Below, one piece after another: positions 44,179 to 58,400 of a stretch of 64,000 bases of DNA. The position numbers and the translations under genes are program-made. The stretch is from Ciona savignyi. Lineage: Eukaryota; Chordata; Ascidiacea; Phlebobranchia; Cionidae. The stretch covers positions 90,837 through 154,836 of the forward strand of contig CH002783.1 of the NCBI GenBank assembly GCA_000149265.1, read 5' to 3'. Within the stretch, counting starts at the first letter, position 1. The number at the start of each line of letters is the position of its first letter. Under the pieces are notes generated by a model. That model did not search any database. It had not been told where the DNA came from and worked only from the letters and a program-made list of their open reading frames with translations.

Positions 44179-44179
44179 A

Positions 44180-45120
44180 AACTACGGGAAAATGTAAACC
44201 TTCAGAAATCTAATGCGTTTTTCATTGGCAGTAAAAGGTCATGTGATTCAAAACCCCCTTTAAAAAATGATTGCCGTGGCATTCTGACGAGATAAAATAT
44301 CTTGTCATCGTGTTTCCCGTTGGTCGCAATAATAATAGTCGAGATCTTTTTAAAATTAATTTGACGGAACCTGCTAATCAAAATCAAAACAATATTAAAT
44401 ATTTGGGCCTCTCAAACCTTGATGCTACTTGCCAAACTAACCGTGATTAGATCCTTAGTTATATCAACACTGGCGTACAGACAAAGTGTAATAACTACGC
44501 CACCACCTAGGGACTTCTTTAAACAACTTAAACAACGTATTTTTCACTTTATATGGGGGTCGAAATGGGAACGCATCAAGAGAACTACGATATACAGACC
44601 CATTACATTGGTGAGGGAGAGGCAAAAATGCTTGATATTGACGCCTACATTTTGACATTGCAAACAAAATGGATGAAACACGTACTACGCCTAGACTACC
44701 AGGCAGATTGGAAAGACGTTAACAAGGTGTACTTTAGTAAAGCCGTTTTAGCAGCAACGCTGCAGTCGAGGTTACGGTAAACGTCCGACGTCGACCTATT
44801 CACCTTGCGACGTGTATACTAAAGCGGATCTCGCCTTGATCGCTTTAACGACCCTCGCTACCTCTGGTTGAAACCTAATATTAAATTCCGCAATAGAACT
44901 CTCCCCATTTTTGACTTAGCTGAGGCTGGACTAACCAAATACTCACAAATTATTAACACTAAAAGGGTAACTATATGAGTTTCAATAAGTTACGGGAAGC
45001 TAATTCGAAAACCGAGACCTTAAACAATTTACTGAATTTAACAAATTAATCCGTGTCGTGCCGTGAGCTTGGGATCAAGGCTATCCACATAGCCCAAGTA
45101 CAAAGCTCAATAAAAATCGA
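44180..45120 (+). mobile_element. LINE relic, 3' part of reverse-transcriptase ORF
   Basis: Translations show the thumb and post-RT region of an L1/Tx1-like LINE: NLQKSNAFFIGSKR, then LLAKLTVIRSLVISTLAY, FFKQLKQRIFHFIWGSKW and LQTKWMKHVLRLD, followed by NPRYLWLKPNIKFRNRTLP and DLAEAGLTKYS. These occur in the order usual for such elements but spread over more than one frame with stops, so the copy is dead. The palm with YADD and any endonuclease are absent, so it is 5'-truncated. The clade call is tentative. Confidence 0.8.
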
Positions 45121-45779
45121 TTATTCCAACAAATGTTTTGACTTGGTCTAAAAGTTAGTATTGAAATATTTATATTAAAACTCACATATATAAAGGTTTC
45201 AAAAGAACGAAATCAATAAATAACGATGTTATCGCAGCTAGCGAAACAACATTCATAAACCGCAGGAAAACTAAGTGCGCTTGCTCGGTATTACCGTCGA
45301 AAAGTGGGGACAATTTTACTGTGACAATTATTTTTGCATTTTAGAAACTCGGTACCGCTCTTTTCAAATTAAACTAAATAACAGAGCTATAGTAACAATG
45401 ATAAATTACATCGTTTGGGATAAAACGACAATAATCGGTGCGGATTTTGCAAGGGCAAACCAGAAACCTACACCCACCTATTTTATGTTGCCCCAAAATC
45501 AAGGCTTATTGGAATAACGTCGAAAACTGGTTGTGCGCGGCATTTCGTAGATCATACAGCCCACACACAAAATTATATCTTTGGTATTCTTAACAATTGT
45601 TTTATCAAATGTATTTTATTATGTTCAAGATTCTGTATCTACAGAGGAAAAACAACCAACACATAGTGCCCGTGATTCACTCATTCATTAGTAAAGTGAA
45701 AGCCCTTAGAAAAAGAAAACTGATAGCCAAAAAATTAAACAAACTGAAATCTCATCTCTGTGAATGCGAATTACCATTC
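45121..45779. other. Unassigned, between LINE and repeats
   Basis: Open frames of 80 and 61 codons (45275-45517, 45597-45782) have no recognisable domains. It may belong to the surrounding repeats, since the end resembles 47400-47500 ('agaaaaagaaaac', 'aaatctcatc'). Confidence 0.35.
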
Positions 45780-47060
45780 TAAATTAAAATTTATTGCTGA
45801 ATTTGTGTTGTTGCCCGTTCACCTTTGCCTATTAAGAAAAATGTTTATGTATGGCAAAATAATATTTTGCATAAATATAATAAAACACTTTAAATAGCAA
45901 ATCATGTTATCCACAAAATTGTATGTATTTCTGAATTATACGTGGAACTTTGGCCACAATATCTTTAACTTTCGCGGCTGTTTAAAAGATAATGCTTGCT
46001 CATTGCACTTCTCGTCAGGGCACTCAGGTGGACAAACTATGAACCGTATCCTCCCACCTTTGAAGTTGCCAAGATGTAACAGAAATATGGAGTTGCACAT
46101 GTTCTTTGGGTGGAAATTGACGTTCCAGAGTGGTTCATTATAAATTTTTATTAATCGCAAATACGAAGGCTGCGGTCGCTCTTCTCCATATACAATAACT
46201 GTGTAACTGGAACGAAATACTAGGTAATCGGTAGTATTTTATCACTTCACCATAGTAAACAAATTTTGAGGTTTAAAGCATTATTTTACAACAGTAGTAT
46301 TACTTCAACAACGGAATATATGGTAGAATAGATGGCACGGAACATATACTACCTTCTTAGTGGTCAACAAGAAGTTTAAGCATGTGATTTGACCAAGGCT
46401 TGACGTAGAGTGCGATAAATGTGGTAGAGGTTTTAATGCAAAGAATGGACTTTAGATTTGCATTCTGTATATCGAACAAACACCACACTAGCAGTTAGCA
46501 TATACTATGCCATAACTCCTTTACTCTATTATATATTAAACTGACTATCAAGAACAGTAGTAGCCGGTCACCACGGTTAAATTGCTGGGGTCAAAGTTCA
46601 CGACTTAGGGCAAAACGATTTGAATACACAGAAACCTTTAACATCACAGATATCACTTTGTGAATAAGAGACCATACATTTTTGCGTGACCGAACGGCCC
46701 ATTACGATTTTTTTTATTTTACTGGCTTTATTTAAATTTATCTTTCTACCACTAAAAACTGCACTTACGGTGCGATGAACTGCACTTGCGGTAAAAATGT
46801 GTCGGATTAACATCTTCTTGAAGGTTCAATTACGAAAATGTATATTGGAACGTACCTATTTGATGTTTTGGTATATCTTGATATACCCCTTTTTTCTGAA
46901 AAGGTGATCTGAAGGTCGTCCGCATTTTTTATCATCATCAAGTGGTTGGGGGGTGGGGAGTAGGTGATAGATGGGTCGGAAAATCCCGTTTGAACAAATG
47001 AGATCGGCAGTTGTGTATGCAACAATAAAAAGAGGACGTCATTGGCCAATGATCGCGGCA
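45780..47060. repeat. Dispersed repeat block, copy B
   Basis: Successive parts match other copies: 45840-45970 with 47520-47640, 46000-46150 with 49010-49090 and 58140-58480, and 46440-47060 with 49310-50080 and 58540-59090. Shared strings include 'ggcaaaataatattttgcat', 'gtgaccgaacggcc' and 'ttgaatacacagaaaccttt'. No conserved open frame. Confidence 0.85.
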
Positions 47061-47499
47061 TAGGAATTTGGAAAATAAACACCTCCTTGTTGGAAAACAA
47101 TGCTTTCATTACAACCATTACACAGGCAATCACTGATTATGGCATCAATAATCCACCCACGTGAATGCTTATGTAAGATGGGATGCTCTGAAATGCACGC
47201 TCGGAGGCACATCTATATACTTCAGCGGCCGGCTAAAGCGTTCGGCGCAGAAGGAACAACTACGTATCGAAAAATAAAAAAAATGGCGGAGGCCACTCAC
47301 GCCGACTCGCCAATAGTTGTAAAATCCAATGTTGAAACGTTAAATGAGTTAAAATGTACTTAACGATTTTGTAAAACTGAATAATGCCATGATTTCACTC
47401 ATTTACTATTGACGTTTTAGAAAAAGAGGACAAAAAAATTAAACACTGAAATCTCATCACCGTGAATGGACTACCATTCCAAAATGAAATTTATTGCTG
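47061..47499. other. Unassigned segment inside the repeat mosaic
   Basis: More GC-rich around 47190-47330. An 87-codon open frame (47100-47363) is not recognised and has no counterpart in the other repeat copies that I can see. It could be an insertion or a piece of a transposon gene. Confidence 0.3.
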
Positions 47500-50400
47500 A
47501 ATTTGTGTTGGTTCTCGTTCACTTTTGCCTATTAAAAATGTTTATGTATGGCAAAATAATATTTTGCATAACTAAAACAAAAAACACTTTAAATGGCAAA
47601 TTATGTGGTACTTTGGCCACAGCATCTTTGTTGCCAATCTCTTACAGGCGCGCGCAATACCTCTTATAACCAAATTTATTTTCATTTTTACCAGGCCTTT
47701 TAATAAAATTGTAATAAAAGCTACGGCGGAATGGCGTTTAGGCGCCACCCGTTTGAATGTCATTAGGTTGATTTATTTACCAGTATAGCTTAATAAAACA
47801 ACGCCGGCAAATTAGATATTAACGTTTCACATACAACAATATGATCTGATGCATCGCAATGTCAAATAAATCAATAAGTTACTCTGCGATCCATTGATGT
47901 AGTTAAAACTAGTAGCCAGAGTAACCACATAGTCAGTCATCGAACAATATATCCCGAAGTACAGCTTAAGATGGCGTATATGACCAATTAACAGAACTTT
48001 GTGCGCGCCGAATGTGACGAGTGGTACCCTTCGTCATGGTATTTAAACGAATATTTTGCTTAATAACAATGATGGTGTTCTGTTTTATTTGTAAAGTTTG
48101 TAATGGTGGAGCATAGCTTCGGTAAATAAAAACGTTGTTTGTACATTTCCTAGCTGATGTTGGGAAAATTCCCGCCGTACGGATAATTTTTTTTTTCAAG
48201 TAAATATTTGGAGGGTTGTCGGTTAAGGTTGCGGATCGTAGCTGCAATTTTGTGAGGCCAGTTAGATATAGGGATAATAATTAGTTAAACGTTTCTTTAA
48301 GTTGTACTTTTGGCTCATCCATGAGCAGCGAAAATCGCCAGCCCCAGCAAAATAAACCGCGATTATCAAAAAAATGGCGAAGCTGCATCGATATTAAGAT
48401 GCCTTAAATTACGCAAGAGAAGATTTAATGGATTAATAAACACTTAGGTTACAGTTCTCGGAAACTCAACTCAAGCTGCCATTGTGGTCTGCAAACAACA
48501 CCAGTCCGACAAAACAAAGATTAAAAATAAACAACGCTATTCAAACCAAGTCCAAAGTAATGTGCTTGTACATTTAGGAACAAGGTATTTGACGTTTTTC
48601 TGCAAGGATAAAGTTCTTTTGGTCAACATTTTCTTGTTGCAAACGCACGCCTTTCCGTTTATGGGTTAGATTTAGTGAAGCGATATAATTTTATTGTGCG
48701 TAGGCGAAGTTGCTAAACATGTCATCAACAAATGAAAGAAACTTAACGCGCTGAAATCGTGGCAACATATTTTAGTTTATAAGGCGACTGTCATCCACGA
48801 ACTGTACAATTGAGGAGAAAAACATTTTTGCTATTTTAGTCAATCGAACCCAAAATACTTTCCTTCACTTCAAAATACGCTGTTCAAACTAGGTCAATCT
48901 CCCGTGCTTCTAGTTCTTGGAAATCGAACTTCGTGGTGGTCGTTTTATCTACGAGGCGGATCTTTAACTGTCGCGGCTGTTTAAAAGATAACTTGCTTAT
49001 TGACCGCTCACCAGGTTAGTCAGATGGACTAACTATGAACCGCAGCCTCCCACCTGCGAAGATGCCAAGATATAACAAATATGTCGACTTGCATAACGTG
49101 TTCTTTTCAAATTTTACCGCTGTCGGATTTTTAAAATATACAGTTTTACCGGATTTAGTTGCGATATTTATGTATTATATATATAGTTTTTTCTTAAATA
49201 CAGCCGTAGTTGGTACTATTTAAACTATTGTACAGAACTAATTACAATTTTAATGATAACTTTGGTTGGAAACGTTCCAAAGTGGTTCATCACAAAAACT
49301 TCCTTAAACCGAAAATACGAATGCATTCTGTATATCGAACAAACACCACACCAGCAGTTATCATATACTATGCCGTGGAAACTCAAAATAATATACCCAC
49401 AACAGAAAACTACGTATTTCACAACAAATTTGATTACATGCCTATTAATACGGGTAGTAATTATAACACGTGATTAATAAACTGTTGGAATCCGATATAA
49501 CAGAACTCCTTTCCTCCATTTTATATTAAACTGGTTATCAAGAACAGTAGCCGGTTACCGCGATGAAATTGCCGGGATCAGAGTTCACGACGTAGGACAA
49601 AACGATTTAAATACACAGAAACCTTTAACATTACAGATATCACTTTGTGGATAAGAGACCATATATTTTTGCGTGACCGAACGGCCATTACGATTATTTT
49701 ACTGGTTTTATTCAAATTTAACTTTTTACCACGAAAAACTGCACTTACGGTGCGATAAACTGCAATTGCGGTCAAAATTTGTCGGATTAACATCTTCTTG
49801 AAAGTTCAATTACGAAAATGTATATTGGAACGTACCTATTTGACGTTTTGATACATCTTGATACAACCTTTCTTTTCTGAAAAGGTGATCTAATGGTCGT
49901 TTGCATTTTCCCATAGAATTCACTGTTGTTTAATTGTATTTTGGAAATAAATAATGGTGATTTTTAAAAACATCAAGTGGTTGGGGGTGGGGAGTAAGTG
50001 ATAGATGGCACGGAAAAGTCTCGTTTAAACAAATGAGGTCGGCATTTGTGTATGGAACAATAAAAAGAGAACGTTATTGGGTTAACGTCGGGGTCAATCA
50101 ATTGTTGGCAAAAGAACAAAAATAACTTTGGGACAAAATTGGGTTTAAGACGGCAACAAGAGCAACCAATGTCTGGAAGTTGGCATAAATATTTATTTGG
50201 TAGATGTGTAAGGCGACATATATTTTTGGGCGGCCGGCGCCAACTGTAATTTAAATCGGTTCTAGAGCCAAAAAGGCAACAGAGCCGACGTTATGGTAAG
50301 TTATCGGGCAGATTTTAAAAAGTAATTGACCCAACGTTTTGCAAACCAACATTTTCTATCCAAAGTAAGTGATGTAATTGCTGTTAGTTCTGTTCACCAA

Positions 50401-53290
50401 ATGGAATTGTCTAAGCAGTGATGGTGGGACAATAGGACCATATACCACTTTTATGTAGGGTTGCAAAAACACATCCAAAAAAGTATCGATAAATGCGCGT
50501 CACGTATCGCGATAATCGCGATTGTCGTGAGTAAAAATGAATATTTCGCAAAACATAACAAAACGTATTTCACAGATTCCTATGCGTTTCTTAATGACAA
50601 TAAAACTACTGTATGTGTGACTTTAGGCTTGCAAGTGAAATCAACCATATTTCTAATTGTGGCAAAAACCTTACAACGTTATACCTTCTGTAAGGAATAA
50701 GGAATCGGCCATGTATTTAGTATTTACGTAAGCAACGAATAAATTTAACAGTTGTCGATAGACGTAGTTTTATAACTATTGTGTTCGTTTTTCTAGTAAC
50801 TTCAATTACACAAAGCACCATTCACACGTTGATTGTTCGATTTGTCAACATAATATAAACAACCATTCACGAGTTGATTGTTTAATTTTCTTTATATAAC
50901 GCAACTAATCAGTGTAAATTTACGTTATACACCTTAAGTAATATAACCGGTATATTAAAAGACGCAGAACTTCGTTTCGACGATTACATCACAATAACAA
51001 GTGTTGCTATGTGTGTTCGGAATAACAATGCGTTTGCGATCGCATAGACTTTATTTTAAACGATATACTTAAAAACAATTTTAGGCAAGTGTTGCTAAAT
51101 TTTCTTGATAAAATAATGCGTCCGTGGTACGATGTTTAGTATCGTATAGCTAAGAAGTATCGCGATTAGCACTATATCGTTGTAGCCCCTCGTATATTTA
51201 TTTAAGTATTCTACTGTATAGGAGCGCTGTATTATGACAGTCCGATCCATAGTTTTTAAGCATTTGGTTTGTGCTCGTAAGTAAGCAACAATAAATTTTC
51301 ACCTTTTTAAGGAACAATTCCTGGGAAAACGTATAAAACACCTTCATTTATTTTTTATCACGCTCAAAAACGCGACCAAAGAATCTGACTCCGACGCTGG
51401 TGTTTCAGGATCATTAAGGTTTTGTGTTTTTACAAATCTACAACGAATTATCCTATTTTATTGATAACCAAATAAATAGGCCGTCTATTTGCAAATATGT
51501 TTTATTTTTGCGTTAATGGATGGTGGTAATATATCGCAAAATGTGTGCATAAGGTAAACACATAATTGCGATGAAAATGAGGTTATTTTAAGCAATAAGG
51601 TATTAGTGTTTCGGTCGGGTACATAAAATGAACCGCTTCACGAAACGATGAAATAGTACACTTCAGCATGTTGAACCTCCAAAGAGCGAAGAACAGCTAT
51701 AAGACAACATTTGGGGACAAATGAGGACTTGACATTTCATGCACAACCTTCTGTCTGCAAAATAACATGAAGCTGAATTAGGTTTTTATTTCGTCCACAG
51801 TTGAAAAACCGGCCACAATTTACTCAAACGTCTTCATGCACACGGATAAAAACAAGCCTCAAACTGTCACATCCATTTTTTATTTTTCTACACCATGTGA
51901 TACAGACTCGAAGGTTTAAGCCAAATATACCGTGCACACTATTCCGAATTGGTGGCTTCAGCTTGCTTGCGAGGGTACGCTTACTACTTCAATAAAAGAA
52001 ACGCCTGCCAAGGCTTATGGGTGAACCCTGGCTAAATGACGCGAAGGTACACAAATATATACTCTATAGTTATCAATTATGCTGGTAAACAATGTACGGG
52101 TAACTTACGGCGGGATAATTTGCAAGGAAGTCGTTGGGAAACCCACCGAGGACTGCAGTAAGAGAAGAAACATTTTACAAGGAAGGTCCTTCTTCTGCTG
52201 AACGCTGCATGATAATATTTAAAATCATTTACCAATGCAAAGGAAAGACTTATCAGTGCTATTTACCTGCTTCCGCATAAAGTTGATCAAAAGCTAAAAA
52301 AAGAGACAACAGGAAAAATTGCGTTTCTGCAAGTAGATCGCATTGTGATTCAAAAGTTCGCTCACAAATATTGTGCTAGACGGAACTAACCGACCTCCGT
52401 TATATAACCCTCCACCGAACAAACAAAATACATATCTTTAAACTTTTTTCTCGTTGTCATTATACTCACTTCCTTCTGAAAATTTTCTTCGCAAAGAGGC
52501 TGCTATATAGGTTTATATTGATAATAGCCACAATTATGTTAAGATTAAAATCACTAAAATACCAAACTTAATTGTCTTTAAATGATTAAAGTACGACATT
52601 TTAAGGAGACAATCCTTCTGTCTATGATAATATTATGTTAACCATTGGCGCCATGATTTAATGTTGCTCGTTATTTTTATGGAAAGCATGGCTTCAATTT
52701 CGTATCTTAATCTGAACTGTAAACCAGAACTATAAAAGAGATACACTGTGGTATATAAATGAATTAATTGCATACATTTCCTTTATTTAATGTTAAAATG
52801 TAGAGCTAGTGGCAAATCGTTAAAACGTTAATAAGCCTCACTCACTTTTATCGCTCCGTTCTCATTATGAGTTCTGAAATTGTTTTTTTTGAAATATATA
52901 TTTTTCTTTAATATAATTATAAATTTATTGCTCATGTATAAAAAGTACCCTGGTCCTCCTAGAACGACAACGTGACAAACCATTACGTGATTATTATATG
53001 TCTCATTGTTTGTGATATGGCCACAGATAGGAAGCTTTCGTTAAAAGTCGCGAACGAATAAACACTCTCTCTTCCCAAATTGCTTTATTTTCAGTCATTA
53101 TGGTTTTACTTTGATATCAAGGGTGATAGATGGTGTTTATTACTTTTTTTCTGCCTACGCCCCTTTTTTCTGCCAGGCATGCCTCGCCGCCAGCTATTCT
53201 ACAATAACATATTATCCTATTAGGTTAAAATTTTAATAATGCGACCTGATAAGCCAATTATTTCCAAAACCAAATTGAACACACCAAAGT
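47500..53290. repeat. Dispersed repeat block, copy C (long)
   Basis: Pairs with copy D: 47780-47870 with 56890-56970, 48430-48850 with 57005-57740, 49010-49100 with 58180-58280, 49480-50080 with 58540-59090, 50080-52660 with 59090-61620, and 53050-53220 with 62010-62160. The 50.1-52.6 kb part differs from its partner by only a few bases per line. Open frames at 50461-50700 and 51801-51995 are interrupted in the other copy, so the block appears non-coding. The family is not recognised. Confidence 0.9.
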
Positions 53291-55480
53291 ATCTAAAAAG
53301 TGTTATTGATTAATAGTAATGATTTAAGTTTTTTATCCCGCGGTTAAGTTTAGTTATCACACCGATGATTAACAAACTGCGCATGTGTCCAATGCAGTGA
53401 GGCTCTTGAGTTACGCGTATGATAAGATATCTGCTATTTTGATTTAAGTTTCATTTTTGTCGGGATTTAATATGTATATTAGCAAGGTTATAGCAAAATC
53501 GTACTGCCACTGTTAAAGAGTAATGTAAACGAAGTCGCAGGGGATTGGTCAGTAGGCAATACATTTAAATTTTAATTATTATACTCCAAAATACGGCTGC
53601 AAAATGTGTTTGACTAGGGTTTGAACAGGGCTTTATAGCGCTATAGTTTTATGTTCTTAAGGTCCCCATTGTTACGTCTAAAGTATAGTCAGGCCATCCA
53701 TAATCCGTTACTTATTTTTCATGTGGAGTTAGAGGTAGATTCCTCATTCCATCAGTAATCTTCATGTCTGACGAAATCGTGAATTTTCGAATTATAGCAG
53801 TTTGGACTGAGTGCAAACTGCAAAAAACAGCAGTAAAAATGAAAATTTTGATGATAGCTCAGCCAAAACAGTTATATAGCATAATGCATGTACCAATAAA
53901 CAACTAAACTATTTCTGTTTATGACACAAAAATTCAATTTTATCAAAGGATTCTTCCGTTACCGGTAGCTATAATTCAATTCTTTACTAGCTTTAATGCT
54001 CTAGAGGCACTAGATTAAGTTATTTTTAAAAAGATCTTCAAAAATGAATGATTGTCGTTTGTTTGAAACAAATCCTTTGTATACGCTGAGATATTAATTT
54101 TTATAGTTTTAGAAATAAAATAGGCTATAGGCCTACCTGTTTAAAACGAATATTTTTGTCCTTATATGCTGCATAAGTTTATTCTGAGCCGGACGCGAGA
54201 TAATAAACTCAGAATTGTCCATTTATTAGTGTAACTTCACCTGGGTTGTAGCATTATGTTGTAAAATTGGCCCCGGTCGAATTTTCGTTTAATATTTCTA
54301 TGTTTTGTGGGAATTTTTGTCACGTTTAGAAAAATTAGTTATTTTCGGTCTAAGAATGCTTAATGTTGCTATGTTGTTACGGCCTAAAAACTTCCGAATT
54401 AGTTGCTATATATATCTGTCTGGGTCCAACATAGTTGGTAAGCACTGTGTTTTTTTGTACTGGCTAATTTGTTCCGTGTGTTTATTGACAAAAACTATTT
54501 GTTTATAGCAACCGCTACGCTACACCACATCGACATTTTAAACCACCAAATTAAAGATATGTGAAAATCTTGGGGTGAAGCAAGCGCGTTGCTCTAGGGA
54601 CGAAATCGATTCTCAGAAGTCACTGGTTGTAACTCCGTGTGACCAGTCAGGCCTGTCGAAGGGCGGCGTAACAATTAGTCTAAAAGGCAGATTTTTTAGC
54701 TACTACATCGGTATCATCATAAATGCGTCCAAAATATTTAGGAAATGCATTCTCATTCAGTTAATCTAACCAGTAACCACCAATATTTCACAGCTCAATC
54801 ATATACAACACACTGCAATATAAACTATAAGATTACATTGGAACTTTCCCCTCTACCAACCACTTTGCCCGCCCAGTCGTTTAGGCAATAGAGGTAGCTA
54901 GAGAATTATGACACGGATGGCCAGTTGAAAGGTTACCAGTGATGCGTTGCTAATTTATGAATGCGAAATCAATTTGTGAGCGCGTTGACAGTTTTACCGC
55001 CCGGTGGCGTAAAGTGATAAATTATGACACTCTTGGCCAGTTGAAAGGTTAGCAGCGCGCTGGTAAATTTAGTGATGTTGGTGCTGGCAGAGACACCCTC
55101 CCCAACGACGGTCGATGTTTTGTCAGTAAGTAAGTGCACGCTGGTAATTTATGGGCGCCGACTCAATTTGTAAACGCGTTGACAATTTAGCCGCATGATG
55201 GCGTGAAAAGAGACAAATGGTGACACTTTTGGCGAGGTGAAATGTTACCAGCGCGTAGATTAGACTGAATTATGACGATGGCAAGCCATAATCTATAGAC
55301 CATATATCATAAATTGCAACGAGGTCGACATATTTTATTTTTTAATTCATTATCAGAAACGCGTTCTGAGATACGGACCTATAGTAGGCTTCTGCTTGGA
55401 ACCCCAATTCTAGGCATGTCAAGTTAACCAGTTAAACTGTATGTGGTTCACTGTATCAGTTATTAAACAACAATAAAGAA
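53291..55480. other. Unassigned spacer between blocks C and D
   Basis: AT-rich on the left. 54880-55280 is GC-richer and has an internally repeated theme ('atgacact.ttggcc', 'gttgaaaggtta', 'gcgcgttgacagttt' variants at about 54910, 55020 and 55200), suggesting three degenerate units of roughly 120-170 bases. No gene is recognised. Confidence 0.4.
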
Positions 55481-58400
55481 ACTAAAAACCAAAACGTTGT
55501 TTTTCTAAAAAATAGCTTCTTTTGGGCATAGCGCTATAGAACAGCTACTCCAATTGTATCATAACAAAAAAGAAATATAATACCCCGTTAAAAAATATGA
55601 TTTGTTTTTAAATGATGATTATGACAAACATGCCATATCGCCCCGAAATCTCCAACAAGGAGTTGTCAAATCCGATTACATCTTAAACCCAGGGGAGTTC
55701 CCCGAAGCCATAAATAACTAAATCGGGCTGTTTTGAGAATTTAGCTTCAGTTTACTACAGCGCTTGACAAAAGGCTTTGATTTAAAACATTTGAAATGTT
55801 TGTTTTTTAACTAGAAATATAAAATAAATTTGGTTTGATAACTATGGGACCTATGCTTTTATGCTTAGAAACAAAACTATGGCAGTTCGGTTAAAACTTT
55901 CTGGAATGTTGAATAACATGGACCTGACGTGCACATATCTGACAATAACATATATTGTGTAGTTAACGTGAATACAAGATCGGATTGTTACCTTAGGGAC
56001 CTATGCGTTTCTATTTGAAGAAACAAACTACATACTTGGTGTATAAAATACAGTGTGGTTAGGGACCCTGCTCAAATGAATATATAGCATAAAAAATGTG
56101 TTTTAAGAATAGTCATGGTTCAACACGTGGTTGACACTCTCTAGTTATATTGTAATTTTTAAATGACGCATTGTTGCGTTTCCACACTGTACCGATTGAA
56201 CATACTAATTGTTTTTTTTACAATTTTGCCATTGAAGTCTGAAAAGACTTTGTTTGAACGTAGCACCGAAGTTATCTAACCCAAATTATTCATTTTCAAT
56301 GAGATTTATCTAAATGTTATAATATTAAAAGAAGAAGTACGGTTGATTTAAAACGAAATATTGCCCTTCTTTTAAAAAGAGAGTAGCCTGCATACAAAAA
56401 ATAGTGGCCTAACTTTAACAAAATAGTTGCCTGTCTTCCAAAAATAGGAGCCTGTCTTGTCCTGTCGTAAAAGCCGCCACTTTTGAGAGATTACCTATTT
56501 CGTAATAAAGGTTGTTTCTGGTTATTTCATGATTGCTGGGAGACGTGATATCGATGGAATTACTTTGCCACCTGGATTGGATGACTTTCAAAGATATCCT
56601 GTACCATTGAGTTTATACTGTACACTAAAAACTAAAAATTTTACTCACATTACACTTTATTTTTATATCAAAATTTAAACCTATAGGTTCCGTTTTTTTA
56701 TTCGAACGATTAGTCTTTCAGACGATTCCCCGTGTAAGTTGACATTAATATTCGACGAGTTGACCGACTCAACATTCTATCCGTTGGGATATCTTAATAA
56801 TTTTTTAATTTTTCGTTTTAATATTTTTAAATGCTAGATTTAAATAGTATATTTACGTATTATATTCAATCAGATAAGAACAAGTGAGTATAGCTTTATA
56901 AAACAACGCCGGCAAATTAGATATTAACGTTTCACATACAACAAAATAAACTCATGCATCGCAATGTCGAATTAATTCATGGGTGTTGATTGTGCAGTTT
57001 TTTAAACAATTCGGTTACAGTGCTTGGAAACTCAAGTCAAGCTGCAATTATGGTCTGCAAACAACACCGATCTGACAAAGGAAAGATTTAAAATAAACAT
57101 CGCCCTCTAAATCAAGTCCGGAGTGATGTGCTTTTATGACTGATTAAATCTATATATCGTTGGCGGGCCGCAAGACCCACCTCGATGCCGAGTGCTGCAG
57201 AGGGGCAAAATAAAGAAGAAACCGAGGTCGCTCTGCAGCCAAAGATCACCTCAATTCAAGCCAGCAACCGTCGACCAATCAACATCTTTAAGTCGGCGGT
57301 TGCTGGGTATAATCTTAAATATATCATTTTATCATTATCACCCTGTGCAGCAAGAAGCCGTGTTTTTAAAACTAATCTGTATATTGGCTTATGATAAATT
57401 GTGCTCTTTTCGCCTTGTGCATTATTGACGCCAATAAATCAGTTGAATCAAAATTTGGAAACAAGGATTTGACATTTCCCTGCAAGGGGAGGTTCAGATT
57501 TTAAGCGATATAATTTCATTGTGGGTGGGCGAAGTTGTCTTCTACGCCGAACAGACAGCAAAATAACCGCACCACCTGCTATACATGTCATCAACATCTC
57601 AAAGAAAGTAACCGCGCTGAAATTGTTGCAGCATATTTTAGCTTACAAGACGACCATCATTTACGACCCGTACAATTGAGGATAAAAGCATATTTGCCAT
57701 TTTAGTCATTCGAACCCAAAAGACTTTTCTTCACTTCAAGATAAGCGGTTTAAGCTCGGTTTGTTAATAAGAGACCATACATATTTTGTTTAAAACCAAA
57801 ACCTTGGCGACGTTAAGTTATGTAGCAATGTATTGTATATATATTGACCAAAATAATTGTGTAAAATGTATAGCAGCGTCATCACATGAATATTAAATTG
57901 TTTCCCGCCTGTAATCGGTAAAGAGCAATTGTCTCATGCAGAACAAGTAAACCGGTATATCTTGCTGCTGTGTAATTATCCACATTACCTTTGTCCTTCG
58001 TATATCGCGCATCATGTACATATTATCCACATTACCTTTCATATATCGCGCACCTTAAGTAAAAACTTAGCTAATTGTAATAACTAACAGTTTAACTAGC
58101 AAAGGCGTTAATAAACCAAATGCTGGTAGGTTCTACTTAATTTAAAAGATAACGCTTGCTCAGTGCACTGCTCGCCAGGTCACTCAGGTGAACGAACTAT
58201 GAACCGCAGCATCCCACCTGCGAAGAAGCCAAGATGTAACAAATATGTCGATTTACACAACATGTTCTTTTCTGTTTTACCATTGTCGGATTTCCACCAA
58301 AATACAGTTTCACCTGTTTTAGTTGCGATATTTATATATGTTTTATATAGTTTTTTTTTTCATTTAATATAGCTGTAGTTGGTATGATTTAACTTACTAT

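Noticed and set aside
47100-47363. 87-codon open frame as a host gene
   Set aside because: Lies in the repeat mosaic, no recognised domain and no splice partners. Kept only as an unassigned segment.
50461-50700. 79-codon open frame in block C as a gene
   Set aside because: The nearly identical block D has small indels that interrupt the frame, so it is not under coding constraint.
51801-51995. 64-codon open frame in block C
   Set aside because: The corresponding stretch in block D (about 60770-60960) is altered by indels and base changes; no domain is seen.
54740-54850. SINE fragment with 'catatacaacacactgcaata'-like word
   Set aside because: The match covers about 20 bases only, and the flanks do not follow the SINE order.
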